NCBI GenBank assembly: GCA_030650395.1
Contig: JAUSDY010000042.1
Coordinates: 22,804 to 86,803 of the forward strand
Reading direction: 5' to 3'
Length of the DNA: 64,000 nt
From: Acidobacteriota bacterium
Lineage (GTDB): Bacteria; Acidobacteriota; Vicinamibacteria; Vicinamibacterales; UBA2999
Notes under the pieces: generated by a model
What the model saw: only the letters and a program-made list of their open reading frames with translations
Database searches by the model: none
What the model was told of the DNA's origin: nothing
Translations under genes and position numbers: made by a program
Shown: in pieces, positions 33,822 through 43,565 of the stretch
Layout: each line of letters begins with the position of its first letter
Numbering within the stretch: the stretch's first letter is position 1

Positions 33822-34313
33822 ATGGTTGTCCTCAAGAACATCCTGGTGGCGACAGATTTCAGCGAGCCGTCGACCGTGGCGATGGCTTACGGACGGGACT
33901 TCGCGCGGTCGTATGGCGCAACGCTGCACGTGCTTCACGTCGTGGAAGACGTCACGATGCGGTATAGCCCCGAGATCGCGTTCGCGATCCCGGACCTGCA
34001 GAAAGACTTCGAGAAGGCCTCGAGGCGCGATCTGGACGCGCTGATCACCGCCGACGACAAGCAGACGTTGAAGGTTGTTCCCGTCGTCGAGACGCATCTG
34101 AACGTCGCCCGCGGCATCACCGACTACGCCAAGGCCAATGCCATCGACCTGATCATCGTCGGCACCCACGGCCGCGGCGCCGTGAAGCAGTTCCTGATAG
34201 GGAGCGTGGCCGAGCGTGTGGTGCGCACCGCGCCGTGTCCGGTGCTCGCCGTGCGGACGAACGAACGCGAGTTCATCGCGCCCGATGCGCTCGCGATTGC
34301 GGCGAAAGCGTAG
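33822..34313 (+). CDS. single-domain universal stress protein (close paralogue of the one at 43073)
   Basis: The 163-residue product is one Usp domain: LKNILVATDFSEPSTVAMAY at the start and the ATP-loop segment IVGTHGRGAVKQFLIGSVAERV, with the full G-x2-G-x9-G-S pattern, so it probably binds ATP. The C-terminal tail (REFIAPDALAI) is shared with the copy at 43073. GAGG precedes the ATG. It is followed after eight bases by an APH-like/ATPase gene. Confidence 0.93.
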   Translation: MVVLKNILVATDFSEPSTVAMAYGRDFARSYGATLHVLHVVEDVTMRYSPEIAFAIPDLQKDFEKASRRDLDALITADDKQTLKVVPVVETHLNVARGITDYAKANAIDLIIVGTHGRGAVKQFLIGSVAERVVRTAPCPVLAVRTNEREFIAPDALAIAAKA

Positions 34314-34321
34314 CGGGCTCG

Positions 34322-35887
34322 ATGATCACCGAAGACCAAACGGCCGTCGTGACTTTTCTCGCCGCGCCCTCCACGCATGGCGGCGTCGCGGTGGAGCGGA
34401 TCGACACGCACGCGGCGGTCGTCTTCCTGGCGGGCGATCGCGCCTTCAAGCTCAAGCGCGCGGTTTGTTACGACTACCTCGATTTTTCGACGGTCGAGCA
34501 GCGCCGGGAGATGTGCGAGGCCGAGGTGCGAATCAATCGTCGTACCGCGCCGGCGCTCTATCGCGGTGTCGTCGCGGTCACCCGCGAGGCCGATGAATCG
34601 CTGGCGTTTGGCGGATCCGGCGCGCCGGTGGACTGGGTCATCGAGATGACCCGCTTCGATCAGGACGGTCTCTTCGATCGGCTGGCCGCGCGCGGAGCGC
34701 TCGGTCTCGAGCTCATGGCGCCGTTGGGGGCCGCCATCGCCCGGTTCCATAACGGCGCCGGGTCCCGGTTCGATCATGGTGGACGCGCCGGAATGGCGTG
34801 GGTCGTCAACGGCAACGCCGAGGGATTGACGAGCGAGGGCACGGGCATTCTGCCGCGAAACGGGTGCGCCACCATAACCAGCAACACTCGGTATGCGCTC
34901 GATCTTCAGAGCGATCTGCTGGATGCGCGGCGCAACGCCGGGTTGGTGCGCGACTGCCACGGCGATCTGCATCTGCGCAACATCGTGCTGATCGACGGCC
35001 GGCCGACGCTGTTCGACGCCATCGAGTTCAACGACGAGATCGCGTGCATCGACGTGCTCTACGATCTGTCGTTCCTGCTGATGGATCTCTGGCGCAGGCA
35101 ATTGCCGGAACATGCCAACCATGTCTGGAACGCCTACCTGGCCGAGACGGTGGACCTCGACGGCCTGCCCTTGTTGCCGCTATTCCTGTCGTGCCGCGCG
35201 GCGGTCAGGGCGAAGACCAGCGCGGCGGCCGCGAGGGTGCAGGTTGATGTGACTCGCCGGGCCGGCCTGGAAACGCTGGCGCGCGATTACCTCGCGATGG
35301 CGGGGAGACTGCTGCAGTCATCACCGCCGTGCCTGATCGCCGTCGGAGGGTTTTCCGGATCCGGCAAGTCATCACTGGCACTGGCGCTCGCGCCTTCGCT
35401 CGGCGGCGTCCCGGGCGCCGTCGTGATCCGCAGCGACGACGTGCGGAAGCGGCTGTGCGGCGTCAAGCCACTTGATCATCTTGGGCCCGAGAGTTACACG
35501 GCCGGCGTGAACGATCGCGTCTACGCCGCCGCCGCCGGGCTTGCCGGCGCGGTCGTCCGCGGCGGATATGTGGCGATCGTCGACGCGGTGTTCGGGCGGC
35601 CGGCCGATCGCGACGCGATTCGCCGCACGGCGTCTGCCGCGGGCGTGCAATTCGCCGGCGTGTGGCTGGATGCGCCCGAGCCGGTCCTGATCGTGCGGGC
35701 CGAGGCGCGCCGTGCCGATCCGTCGGACGCCGACGCGACCGTGATTCGACGCCAGCTCGCCGAGCCGACGGGCGCGATCGACTGGCAGCGGCTCGACGCG
35801 TCGGTGCCGATGGCGGGTGTGCGCGAGGCCGCGACGGCGCTGTTGAGCGAGGCGCACATCGCCGCTTCACCAGGCTCGATGCGCTGA
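34322..35887 (+). CDS. bifunctional aminoglycoside-phosphotransferase-like / P-loop ATPase protein
   Basis: The 521-residue product has an APH/kinase-like N-terminal half (AVVFLAGDRAFKLKRAVCYDYL; catalytic loop VRDCHGDLHLRNIVLIDGRP, DAIEFND) and a C-terminal zeta-toxin-like P-loop half (VGGFSGSGKSSLALALA; IRSDDVRKRL; a D in YVAIVDAVFG). Proteins of this arrangement are widespread but uncharacterised; they probably phosphorylate a small molecule rather than an antibiotic. It is likely co-transcribed with the upstream USP. I chose the ATG at 34322. Confidence 0.82.
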   Translation: MITEDQTAVVTFLAAPSTHGGVAVERIDTHAAVVFLAGDRAFKLKRAVCYDYLDFSTVEQRREMCEAEVRINRRTAPALYRGVVAVTREADESLAFGGSGAPVDWVIEMTRFDQDGLFDRLAARGALGLELMAPLGAAIARFHNGAGSRFDHGGRAGMAWVVNGNAEGLTSEGTGILPRNGCATITSNTRYALDLQSDLLDARRNAGLVRDCHGDLHLRNIVLIDGRPTLFDAIEFNDEIACIDVLYDLSFLLMDLWRRQLPEHANHVWNAYLAETVDLDGLPLLPLFLSCRAAVRAKTSAAAARVQVDVTRRAGLETLARDYLAMAGRLLQSSPPCLIAVGGFSGSGKSSLALALAPSLGGVPGAVVIRSDDVRKRLCGVKPLDHLGPESYTAGVNDRVYAAAAGLAGAVVRGGYVAIVDAVFGRPADRDAIRRTASAAGVQFAGVWLDAPEPVLIVRAEARRADPSDADATVIRRQLAEPTGAIDWQRLDASVPMAGVREAATALLSEAHIAASPGSMR

Positions 35888-35939
35888 TTCAAAAGATGTT
35901 CTCATCGCAGCGCCGCCACGAGCCGAAGCCCAGCGGCCT

Positions 35940-36618
35940 CCCGATCGCATCATACCGAGGACGGCCGCGAATTCTGGCTGGCGGCGCGCGGCCGCAACGT
36001 TCTCATCACCGGCGACACCAAGTCCGGCAAGTCGTGGGTGGCCGGGCTGCTGTGCGAGCAACTGATTCTTCACGGCTACTGCCTCTGCGTCATCGATCCG
36101 GAAGGCGACTATCAATCGCTCGAGGGGTTGCCGGGGGTGACTGTCCTGGGCGGCGAGGATCCGCCGCCGTCGCCGCGCGACTTGACGCGGGCACTGCGGT
36201 ATCCGGATCGCTCGCGCTGCCGATCACCGCCGAATCGGAAGGGCAGCTGCGCTTGTTCACGGTCGCACGCCGTCTGACGCCGCACGTGCGGCATCGCCAG
36301 AAGTATGTGGACGTGCCGGTCTCGGAGCCGCGCGCCTTCGTGTTCACGACGACGCCGGTGGTGCGGGCGCGGACGCTGCGGCAATTCGTCGCCGAGCTCG
36401 AGCGCAGCGCGGCGCGGCCGCTCGAGCCGTTCGTCGATCGCGGCGACTTCTCACGATGGATCAGGGACGTGTTTGGCGATCACGCGCTCGCCGCCGAACT
36501 GCGCGCGATCGAATCGCGCCATCGCGGCAGGCCCGGCCCCGACACGATTCCTGTCTTGATCGATGCGATTCGCGCGCGCTACGACCTGCGCGAGGACCTG
36601 CTGGCGGCCGTCAGTTGA
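35940..36618 (+). pseudogene. remnant of a HAD-hydrolase-associated P-loop ATPase gene
   Basis: One frame keeps a Walker A region (NVLITGDTKSGKSWVAGLL) and strand 2 (GYCLCVIDPEGDYQSLEG). Another frame, after about 36205, continues with a C-terminal domain (RRLTPHVRHRQKYVDVPV, SEPRAFVFTTTP, GDFSRWIRDVFGDHALA) and a stop at 36618. In intact relatives I recall, these follow a HAD phosphatase domain, absent here. The missing 5' part plus a frameshift and internal loss mean the gene is broken. Confidence 0.65.
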
Positions 36619-36659
36619 GACGCGGCGATGCATGCGGACAGGGCGGCTCTGATCTCTTC

Positions 36660-37580
36660 CTAGGACGCGACTCTCACTGCGGTGCGCCGGCGTGACGCCG
36701 GAACGACCAGCACCGGGCAATGCGCCTCCCTGATCACGTCCTTCGAATTCGAGCCGAAGAACGCCAGGTCGAAGGCACTGCGGCCGTGGACGCCCAACAC
36801 AATCAGGTCCGCGTTCCGCGCCGAGGCCATGCGCAACAGCTGGCGTGATACGCCACCTTCCAGCACGGCGGTCTCAATGGTGCAATAGTCTCGTGCCTGT
36901 TCCGGAATCAGCTCGCGCAGGCGTTCGTGCGCTGCCGCTTCGGCCTTGACTCGTATGGGGGCCACGTCGAAGTCGGGCGGCTGCGGGGCGTGGCTGAGCT
37001 CCGGCGGCTTCTCGATCACGTGCAGCAGTGTCAGCGCCGAATTCGTCTCTTCGGCAATCGAGAGCGCATGCGCGAGAGCGTTCAGGGATGATGGTGAGAA
37101 ATCGATCGCGCAGACGATGCGGGAGAATGAGATGACCCGTGTCCCGTGCGACGGGTCGACATGACTCGGAACGGTCAGCACGGGGCGGCTGCAGCGGTGC
37201 AGTAGCGGTTCGACCACGGAGCCGAGCAGCACGCGCTGCACGCCTGACCTCCCGTGACTGCCGGTGACGATCAAATCGGCATCGCAGCTGTCGGCGCATT
37301 CGAGGATCCGGGCGGCCGGCTCAGCGGATTCCATCAGCTCGGTGGCGACGTCGGCGGCGGGCAACCGATAACGCTCGACCGTTTTCTCCAGGTTGCGCCT
37401 GGTCAATTGGCGGCTCGTTTCCGCGAGCTCGCTGGTGGTCGACGGCGGCAGCGGGGGCATGACGTGCAGCACCTGCAGCTTTGCGCCGTACCACACCGCC
37501 ATCTTCATCGCGTAGGCGAGCGCCCGCTCGGAAAAGGCGGAAAAGTCGATCGGGCAGAGAATGGAGTTGATTTCGATCAT
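36660..37580 (-). CDS. universal stress protein, two tandem Usp domains
   Basis: The 306-residue product has domain 1 (INSILCPIDFSAFSERALAY; TGSHGRSGVQRVLLGSVVEPL) and domain 2 (FSRIVCAIDFSPSSLNALAH; VLGVHGRSAFDLAFFGSNSKDV). Both keep most of the nucleotide-loop pattern. I chose the ATG at 37580 (MIEINSILCPIDF), nine codons inside the longest frame. It is the last of four same-strand genes (38653 to 36660) that may form one operon. Confidence 0.9.
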   Translation of the reverse strand: MIEINSILCPIDFSAFSERALAYAMKMAVWYGAKLQVLHVMPPLPPSTTSELAETSRQLTRRNLEKTVERYRLPAADVATELMESAEPAARILECADSCDADLIVTGSHGRSGVQRVLLGSVVEPLLHRCSRPVLTVPSHVDPSHGTRVISFSRIVCAIDFSPSSLNALAHALSIAEETNSALTLLHVIEKPPELSHAPQPPDFDVAPIRVKAEAAAHERLRELIPEQARDYCTIETAVLEGGVSRQLLRMASARNADLIVLGVHGRSAFDLAFFGSNSKDVIREAHCPVLVVPASRRRTAVRVAS

Positions 37581-37617
37581 CGCTTGTACCTGATCGCATC
37601 CGGGCAACTGTCAGGCT

Positions 37618-37872
37618 TTAGTAGTCGCCGTGGCTGCGTGCGTAAAGGCCGTTGCGGTCGCGGCGCAGGAAACCCGATCTGACCAGTCCGTCGAGCATGT
37701 CCGCGCAGCGATCGCAATCGATAGACCAGAGGCGAGCCGCCTGCCGCGGGCTGAGCCGCAAGCCCGGCATCTCCTTGTACTCGCCTCGAACCCGCCGTTC
37801 CAGCAGCTGCTCGGCCGTTGGGTGAAACACCTGGATGGTGCAGGTTTCGACTGAGCTCGTCATTGTCGCCAT
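37618..37872 (-). CDS. small winged-helix-like protein
   Basis: The 84-residue product has a short N-terminal arm and the core LRLSPRQAARLWSIDCDR followed by MLDGLVRSGFLRRDRNGLY, a pattern of helix-turn-helix and wing seen in short acidobacterial proteins of unknown function. It may bind DNA, but no family with known function is recognised. It lies 26 bp after the secreted-family gene and 37 bp before the USP start. Confidence 0.6.
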   Translation of the reverse strand: MATMTSSVETCTIQVFHPTAEQLLERRVRGEYKEMPGLRLSPRQAARLWSIDCDRCADMLDGLVRSGFLRRDRNGLYARSHGDY

Positions 37873-37898
37873 CGTTCGTCCTCCGCCCGCGAGCGCGG

Positions 37899-38387
37899 TT
37901 ACCGTCTCAGGGTTGATATGGCGCTGACGGCGTCACGCAGGACACCGATGATCACATCCGATTGGACATCCCGCACCACCAGGTCGCGGCCGATCAGCCG
38001 GTATTCGAGCGGTGCCGGTAACACCGGTAGTGCATCCGCCATGACCTCTGGGAATTCGAGTAGCTCGTCGGCGGGAAATGGCTCGAGCACAACGGGATGC
38101 CGGCGCGGCCAGTTGGCGACGCCGCTCATCGCCGTGCCGGGCGCGCGGTCCTGTAAGGCCTCGACGATGAGCTGCCGGAACACCATCGCCACCGGCAGCG
38201 TGAAGACTCGTGGCGACGGTTCAAGCACGGGCGCATGCACAGGATCGAGGCATTGATAGCGCTCGGCGTAGTTCGCGATGTTCCGGTCGAAATCGCGAAG
38301 GACCCGCGCGCGCTCCTCGACGGTCTGTGCGGCGGCCACGCCTCCGCTCAGCACGATCCCCAGCAAGCCGATGGCGATGATTCTCAT
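37899..38387 (-). CDS. secreted protein of an uncharacterised family (full-length copy B)
   Basis: The 162-residue product has a signal peptide (LLGIVLSGGVAAAQ), a helical segment (VEERARVLRDFDRNIANYAE) and the family ending LEYRLIGRDLVVRD then VIIGVLRDAVSAIS. It shares the YRxxGxDLVxxD signature with the genes at 22122-22712 and 57186-57584. It probably works in the periplasm. A sigma-54-like promoter stands 28 bases upstream of its ATG. Confidence 0.7.
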   Translation of the reverse strand: MRIIAIGLLGIVLSGGVAAAQTVEERARVLRDFDRNIANYAERYQCLDPVHAPVLEPSPRVFTLPVAMVFRQLIVEALQDRAPGTAMSGVANWPRRHPVVLEPFPADELLEFPEVMADALPVLPAPLEYRLIGRDLVVRDVQSDVIIGVLRDAVSAISTLRR

Positions 38388-38389
38388 GA

Positions 38390-38653
38390 TTACGCTCTCC
38401 GTCTCTCAGGCTTCGCATCTTGGAGAGCATCCTTCGTGCCAAATCGGTACGGTCGCGTCATATCAGTGGCGGCCTCCAGTTGATCGTGGAAACAGGCGTT
38501 CAGGCGGTCGCACGCGTCTGCAGCGGCGCAAATGAGCTGCTTCGATCCAGTGCAGAGCGTGCCGCTCATCGTGGTGTCCCGATACGCCAGGGAAGCGACG
38601 CGGAGGGCTTGCTGAAGCACGCGCACATCTGCCGCGCTTAAGTTCATTACCAT
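38390..38653 (-). CDS. hypothetical 87-residue protein
   Basis: The frame from the ATG at 38653 (or 38647) encodes a small helical protein (MNLSAADVRVLQQALRVAS, LICAAADACDRLNACFHDQL) with four Cys. No family is recognised. Support comes from a well-formed sigma-54-like promoter and palindrome pair upstream and from its tight fit (2 bp) before the secreted-family gene. Confidence 0.5.
   Translation of the reverse strand: MVMNLSAADVRVLQQALRVASLAYRDTTMSGTLCTGSKQLICAAADACDRLNACFHDQLEAATDMTRPYRFGTKDALQDAKPERRRA
38427..38441 (-). promoter_or_regulatory. candidate sigma-54 promoter of the secreted-family gene (copy B)
   Basis: The minus strand reads TGGCACGAAGGATGC, a perfect -24 and GG-N10-GC. 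The expected start near 38415 gives a 28-base leader. It lies inside the small upstream gene. Confidence 0.5.
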
Positions 38654-38696
38654 GGGCCGGTCTCCAAGTTCGGACGTCAATCCCGCCGGGCGTAAA

Positions 38697-38711
38697 GCAT
38701 CTTCAATGCCA
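38697..38711 (-). promoter_or_regulatory. candidate sigma-54 promoter of the 38653-36660 gene group
   Basis: The minus strand reads TGGCATTGAAGATGC (GG-N10-GC). The expected start near 38685 gives a 32-base leader to the ATG at 38653. Confidence 0.55.
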
Positions 38712-38765
38712 AGAGAGCCAAGGGAGCCTTCGCGAAGCGTGGGCGGGCGCGCCCGTGCCGACGAC

Positions 38766-38799
38766 GTGGAAACCTCCACACCGGCTGGGGAATATTTCC
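38766..38799. promoter_or_regulatory. paired palindromes, candidate enhancer
   Basis: GTGGAAACCTCCAC (38766-38779) and GGGGAATATTTCC (38787-38799) have centres 20.5 bp apart, about 60-80 bp upstream of the minus-strand -24 element at 38710. Confidence 0.5.
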
Positions 38800-38811
38800 T
38801 GCCCGACTGGC

Positions 38812-39420
38812 TCACTTTCCCTCGGCGCCCAGGATCCGCATCCGGCGGAGCCACTGCTCTCTCTTCGACCCATCCGTCGCCTCAACAAAGCCGATTAGCG
38901 TTTCCTTCACGGGCGCTGCTCCTCCGAGACGAAGCGCGCTCGCTTCCTGGTGGGGGCGGAAGTACCAGCGATAGACGAAGGCCGGCATCTGCATGGTCGC
39001 CACAACCCGCGCGGTCTTGTCCCTGAGCCTTTTCTGTTCCCTGAACGCGGCTGAGAATCCCAGATGCTCGCCAGGTTTCAAACCCGGGAAGATGAACGAG
39101 GGACGAAATGTCTGTTCCATGAACGCCCGAAGGAGGGCGGGTGCTCCGCCGTTCCAGATCGGGTGCACCACGACCACGTGGTCGGCCGCGGCGATCGTCT
39201 GCTGCGCCAGTTGGATCTGCGGTGGCGTCTCGTCGTATTCGAGGGCGTTTCGGCTGCGCAGGAATGGCACGTCGAGCGCGGCCACCTCAATCAGATCGAC
39301 GTGATGACCTGCGGCGCGCGCGCCGGCCGTGTACGCCTCGGCGAGGGCATTACAGAAGTGGCCGCCCGCCGGGTCGGGGTGGCCCTGGATGAGCGCGATT
39401 CGCCGACACATTCCGGCCAT
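38812..39420 (-). CDS. flavodoxin-fold NAD(P)H:quinone reductase-like protein
   Basis: The 202-residue product has the KefF/MdaB-type flavodoxin fold: RRIALIQGHPDPAGGHFC at the FMN-phosphate loop, VVVVHPIWNGGAPALL in the middle and FSAAFREQKRLRDKTARVV after it. It probably carries out two-electron reduction of quinones with NAD(P)H in the cytoplasm. I chose the ATG at 39420 (MAGMCRRIALIQGH); 39411 is also possible and would leave room for a leader from the candidate sigma-54 promoter. Confidence 0.82.
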   Translation of the reverse strand: MAGMCRRIALIQGHPDPAGGHFCNALAEAYTAGARAAGHHVDLIEVAALDVPFLRSRNALEYDETPPQIQLAQQTIAAADHVVVVHPIWNGGAPALLRAFMEQTFRPSFIFPGLKPGEHLGFSAAFREQKRLRDKTARVVATMQMPAFVYRWYFRPHQEASALRLGGAAPVKETLIGFVEATDGSKREQWLRRMRILGAEGK

Positions 39421-39433
39421 GTGAATACCGCGA

Positions 39434-39448
39434 GCATCGTTCGTGCCA
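39434..39448 (-). promoter_or_regulatory. candidate sigma-54 promoter of the flavodoxin-fold reductase
   Basis: The minus strand reads TGGCACGAACGATGC (perfect -24, GG-N10-GC). The predicted start (about 39422) is only two bases before the ATG at 39420. Confidence 0.5.
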
Positions 39449-39465
39449 TGGCGGGCAATAGCCAG

Positions 39466-39480
39466 CGGCAACGACTTTGC
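39466..39480 (+). promoter_or_regulatory. candidate sigma-54 promoter of the gene at 39507
   Basis: CGGCAACGACTTTGC fits GG-N10-GC with TTTGCA at -12. The expected start is near 39492, a 15-base leader containing GAGAGGA. It diverges from the promoter at 39448; no palindrome pair was found nearby. Confidence 0.5.
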
Positions 39481-39506
39481 AACGCCAGGCAGCGAAGAGA
39501 GGATTC

Positions 39507-39944
39507 ATGTCACTCCCCGCCACAGCCCCTCGCGCCCTGCGACGCGCGTTTGCGGCAGATGAAGCGCGGCATGACGCCCGCAGACAATCGCGGGCCGCGC
39601 GGCAGCTTGCTCAACGTAACGCGGCGGTGCGCGCCGGCCATCGCCGGCTGCGCATGGGGCTGTGGCCCTATTTTCGACGCCGCGCCTGCTTTGCGATCGA
39701 TCGCCACAAGCTCGCCTATCTCAACGCCTTCGAGAAATTCAACTGCCTGTTCTGCCGTTATGCAAACGGATTGATCGCCTGCGTCGGCGAGGTCGCCGCT
39801 CGAACGGAACAGTACTGGTGCCCGATTCGCCATGCCCGGCGCACGCGGCAGCCGCATCAGCATTACGATGCATTTGTGGATTACGGCGACTCCGCCGCCT
39901 ACCGGCGCCAGCTGCCGCGGCTGCGCGCCGCCCTCAAGGAATGA
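39507..39944 (+). CDS. conserved uncharacterised protein with CxxC
   Basis: The 145-residue product has a basic N-terminal arm and a conserved core: DRHKLAYLNAFEKFNCLFC, YANGLIACVGEVAARTEQYW, CPIRHARR and YDAFVDYGDSAAYR. I recall this core in unannotated proteins of other bacteria but know no function. Three Cys (CLFC and CPIRH) could bind a metal. GAGAGGA precedes the ATG. Confidence 0.65.
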   Translation: MSLPATAPRALRRAFAADEARHDARRQSRAARQLAQRNAAVRAGHRRLRMGLWPYFRRRACFAIDRHKLAYLNAFEKFNCLFCRYANGLIACVGEVAARTEQYWCPIRHARRTRQPHQHYDAFVDYGDSAAYRRQLPRLRAALKE

Positions 39945-39994
39945 GCCGCCCGGCTTTCCTTGCCTCGTCCGATCTGCTATTGGTGTAACTGCCA

Positions 39995-41078
39995 ATGGCC
40001 GACCCAAGCGACACGACGCCAGCCGATCAGCCGGCGCGCGTGGCCGAAGCGCGCTGGCGCGCGGTGATCGACGCCGCCGTCGACGGGATCATCGTGATCG
40101 ATGCCCTCGGCCAAGTCGAGGTCTTCAATTCGGCGGCGCAGCTGATGTTCGGCTACGCAGAGACCGACGTCATCGGGCGCAACGTCAGCATGTTGATGCC
40201 CGAGCCGGATCACTCCCGCCACGACGGTTACATCAAGCATCACCTCGACACCGGAGAGCGGCGCATCATCGGCATCGGCCGCGCCGTGACCGGCCGGCGC
40301 CGCGACGGCACGACCTTTCCGCTGCACTTGTCGGTCGGCGAGATGACGATCGATGGTGAGAGGCACTTCACAGGCATTCTCCATGACCTGTCGCGCCGTC
40401 ACGAGCTCGAGGATCGCCTGCGCGAGGCGACGGCGATGGCGCGGATTGGCGAGATGGCGGCGGTGATCGCGCACGAGGTCAAGAACCCGCTGGCCGCTGT
40501 GCGTGGCGCCATCCAGGTGATCGGCGGCAGGATGCCGGCCGGCAGCGCCGACGCCGCGATCGTCAAGGAGGTCATCGCGCGGCTCGATGGGTTGAATGAT
40601 CTCGTGCAGGACCTGCTCGTCTTCGCGCGGCCACCGGCGCCGAAGCTGGCCCGGACCGATCTGCGGCACGTGCTGGCCGGGGTCGTTGGCCTGCTCAAAC
40701 GCGACCCGGCGTTTGCCGCGCTCGAAGTCACGGTCGCGGGGCCGCAGGCGATTGTTTCGGGTGACGCCAACCTGCTCACTATCGTGTTCCAGAACCTGGT
40801 GATCAATGCCGCGCAGGCGATGCAGGGCCGCGGCGTCGTCGACGTAACGATCGCGCCAATCGAAGGCTGGCAGCGGGTCGAAGTGATCGACTGCGGCCCC
40901 GGTATCCCGCCGGAGATCAAGGCCGCCTTGTTCCGGCCGTTCAAGACGACGAAGGCGCGCGGGACCGGCCTGGGGATGGCGACCGCGAAGCGTCTGGTCG
41001 AACTCCACGGCGGCCGCATCGCCGTGTCGTCACCCGACGGCGGCGGCACCACCATCACCGTCGACCTGCCGGCCGCCC

Positions 41079-41089
<11 letters not shown>
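39995..41089 (+). CDS. FixL-like heme-PAS sensor histidine kinase
   Basis: The 364-residue cytoplasmic kinase has one PAS domain (residues 15-135) very close to that of FixL: FGYAETDVIGRNVSMLMPEP, then SRHDGYI and IIGIGRAVTGRRRDGTTFP. His76 and Arg96 have the same 20-residue spacing as the heme ligand His200 and the O2-responsive Arg220 of Bradyrhizobium FixL, so it should bind heme and sense O2. The kinase part has the H-box HEVKNP (His159), the N-box NLVINAAQAM and glycine motifs DCGPGIPP and GTGLGMA. No membrane helices are seen. It faces, and overlaps by 11 bases, the NtrC-type regulator, its likely partner. Confidence 0.88.
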
Positions 41090-42451
<1,362 letters not shown>

Positions 42452-42452
<1 letters not shown>

Positions 42453-42928
42453 CAGGGAGCGGCCGTCCTGCCGGCGGCAAGAACCACGCGGCCCAGCTCG
42501 CCGAGTTCGAACGGCTTGTTGAGAATGTCGGTGACCCCCAGGGCGCGCGCCTCGGCCACGATCTCGGGCGTGCCAAAGGCCGTCATCAACACCACGGCGA
42601 CTTGTGGCAGCCGGCGGCGGATGGTCGACAACAGCGTGAGGTCATCCATGTCGGGCAACCGGAGGTCGAGGACGATCACGTCGAAATGCCACTCAGCGGT
42701 TTCAAGGGCGGCGAGCGCCGACGCCGCATCGACCGCCTGCTCGACGTCCACGCCCAGGTCGACGAGTGTCTCAGCCACCGACCAGCGAATCAGCGCTTCG
42801 TCGTCGACGACCAGTACCTGGAGTGGGGATTTTTTCACGGCGGGGTCAAATTTTCCGTTCGATCCGAAGTCCGGTTTCCCGCGTGAAATCCCCGCCGCGC
42901 ATTCGGCTGTGGTTGTCAGGTCGTTCAT
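42452..42928 (-). CDS. single-domain response regulator (receiver)
   Basis: The 158-residue product is a receiver domain after a 35-residue N-terminal arm: LQVLVVDDEALIRWSV, phospho-Asp in VIVLDLRLPDMDD, and LMTAFGTPEI with KPFELGEL. It has no output domain, so it may act as a phosphate sink or relay for the neighbouring kinase. It is translationally coupled to the NtrC-type gene. A close paralogue is encoded at 54997-55482. A GTG at 42952 is an alternative start. Confidence 0.88.
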
Positions 42929-43008
42929 TACGGCTCTGATATCAAGAATCACGCCATAGGGCGGAGCCTAGTATGGCGCAAAGTCGGGACTGCCGTCCAA
43001 GGCAGCCG

Positions 43009-43023
43009 TGGCATGGCTTGTGC
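43009..43023 (+). promoter_or_regulatory. candidate sigma-54 promoter of the USP gene at 43073
   Basis: TGGCATGGCTTGTGC, GG-N10-GC, differs at one base from the promoter of the paralogous gene at 33822. The expected start near 43035 gives a 38-base leader. Palindrome-like sequences at 42842-42856 and 42881-42895 lie upstream inside the receiver gene. Confidence 0.6.
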
Positions 43024-43072
43024 TCCCTTGCCGGATATCCGGCGCGAACGCCGGCTCAATGGTGAGGTAGTC

Positions 43073-43564
43073 ATGGTTGTCCTGAAGAACATCCTGGTTG
43101 CGACGGATTTCAGCGAGCCTTCGACCGTGGCAATGGCATACGGCCGGGACCTGGCACGCTCCTACGGCGCCGCCCTCCACGTGCTCCACGTCGTGGAAGA
43201 CATGAGAGTGCGCTATGGCGCGGAGATCGGATTCGCATCGCCGGACATGCAAAGCGATTTCGAAAAGATGGCGCGGCGGGATCTCGACGCAGTGATCACC
43301 GAAGACGACAGGAAGACGCTGAAGGTGATGCCCGTCGTGGAGACCCATGTGAATGTTGCCCACGCCGTCACCGATTACGCCGCCCTGAACGCGATCGATC
43401 TGATCATCGTCGGGACGCACGGCCGCGGCGCGATCAAGCAGTTCCTGATGGGCAGCGTCGCCGAGCGGGTGGTCCGGACCGCGCCGTGTCCGGTGCTTGC
43501 GGTGCGGGAGCACGAGCGCGAGTTCATTGCACCCGACGCGCTCCTGGCCACCGCCGTCGCGTGA
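43073..43564 (+). CDS. single-domain universal stress protein (close paralogue of the one at 33822)
   Basis: The 163-residue Usp domain starts LKNILVATDFSEPSTVAMAY and keeps the ATP loop VGTHGRGAIKQFLMGSVAER. Most residues are identical to the USP at 33822, including the C-terminal tail, and the promoter and leader are also conserved, so the two are recent duplicates. It sits directly beside the regulator genes. Its stop is one base from the convergent acyl-CoA synthetase stop. Confidence 0.93.
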   Translation: MVVLKNILVATDFSEPSTVAMAYGRDLARSYGAALHVLHVVEDMRVRYGAEIGFASPDMQSDFEKMARRDLDAVITEDDRKTLKVMPVVETHVNVAHAVTDYAALNAIDLIIVGTHGRGAIKQFLMGSVAERVVRTAPCPVLAVREHEREFIAPDALLATAVA

Positions 43565-43565
43565 G

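Noticed and set aside
42842..42895. Palindrome-like sites inside the receiver gene as enhancer for the USP at 43073
   Set aside because: The two are about 39 bp apart, unlike the 20-bp pairs elsewhere, and lie in coding sequence; kept only as a note in the promoter entry.
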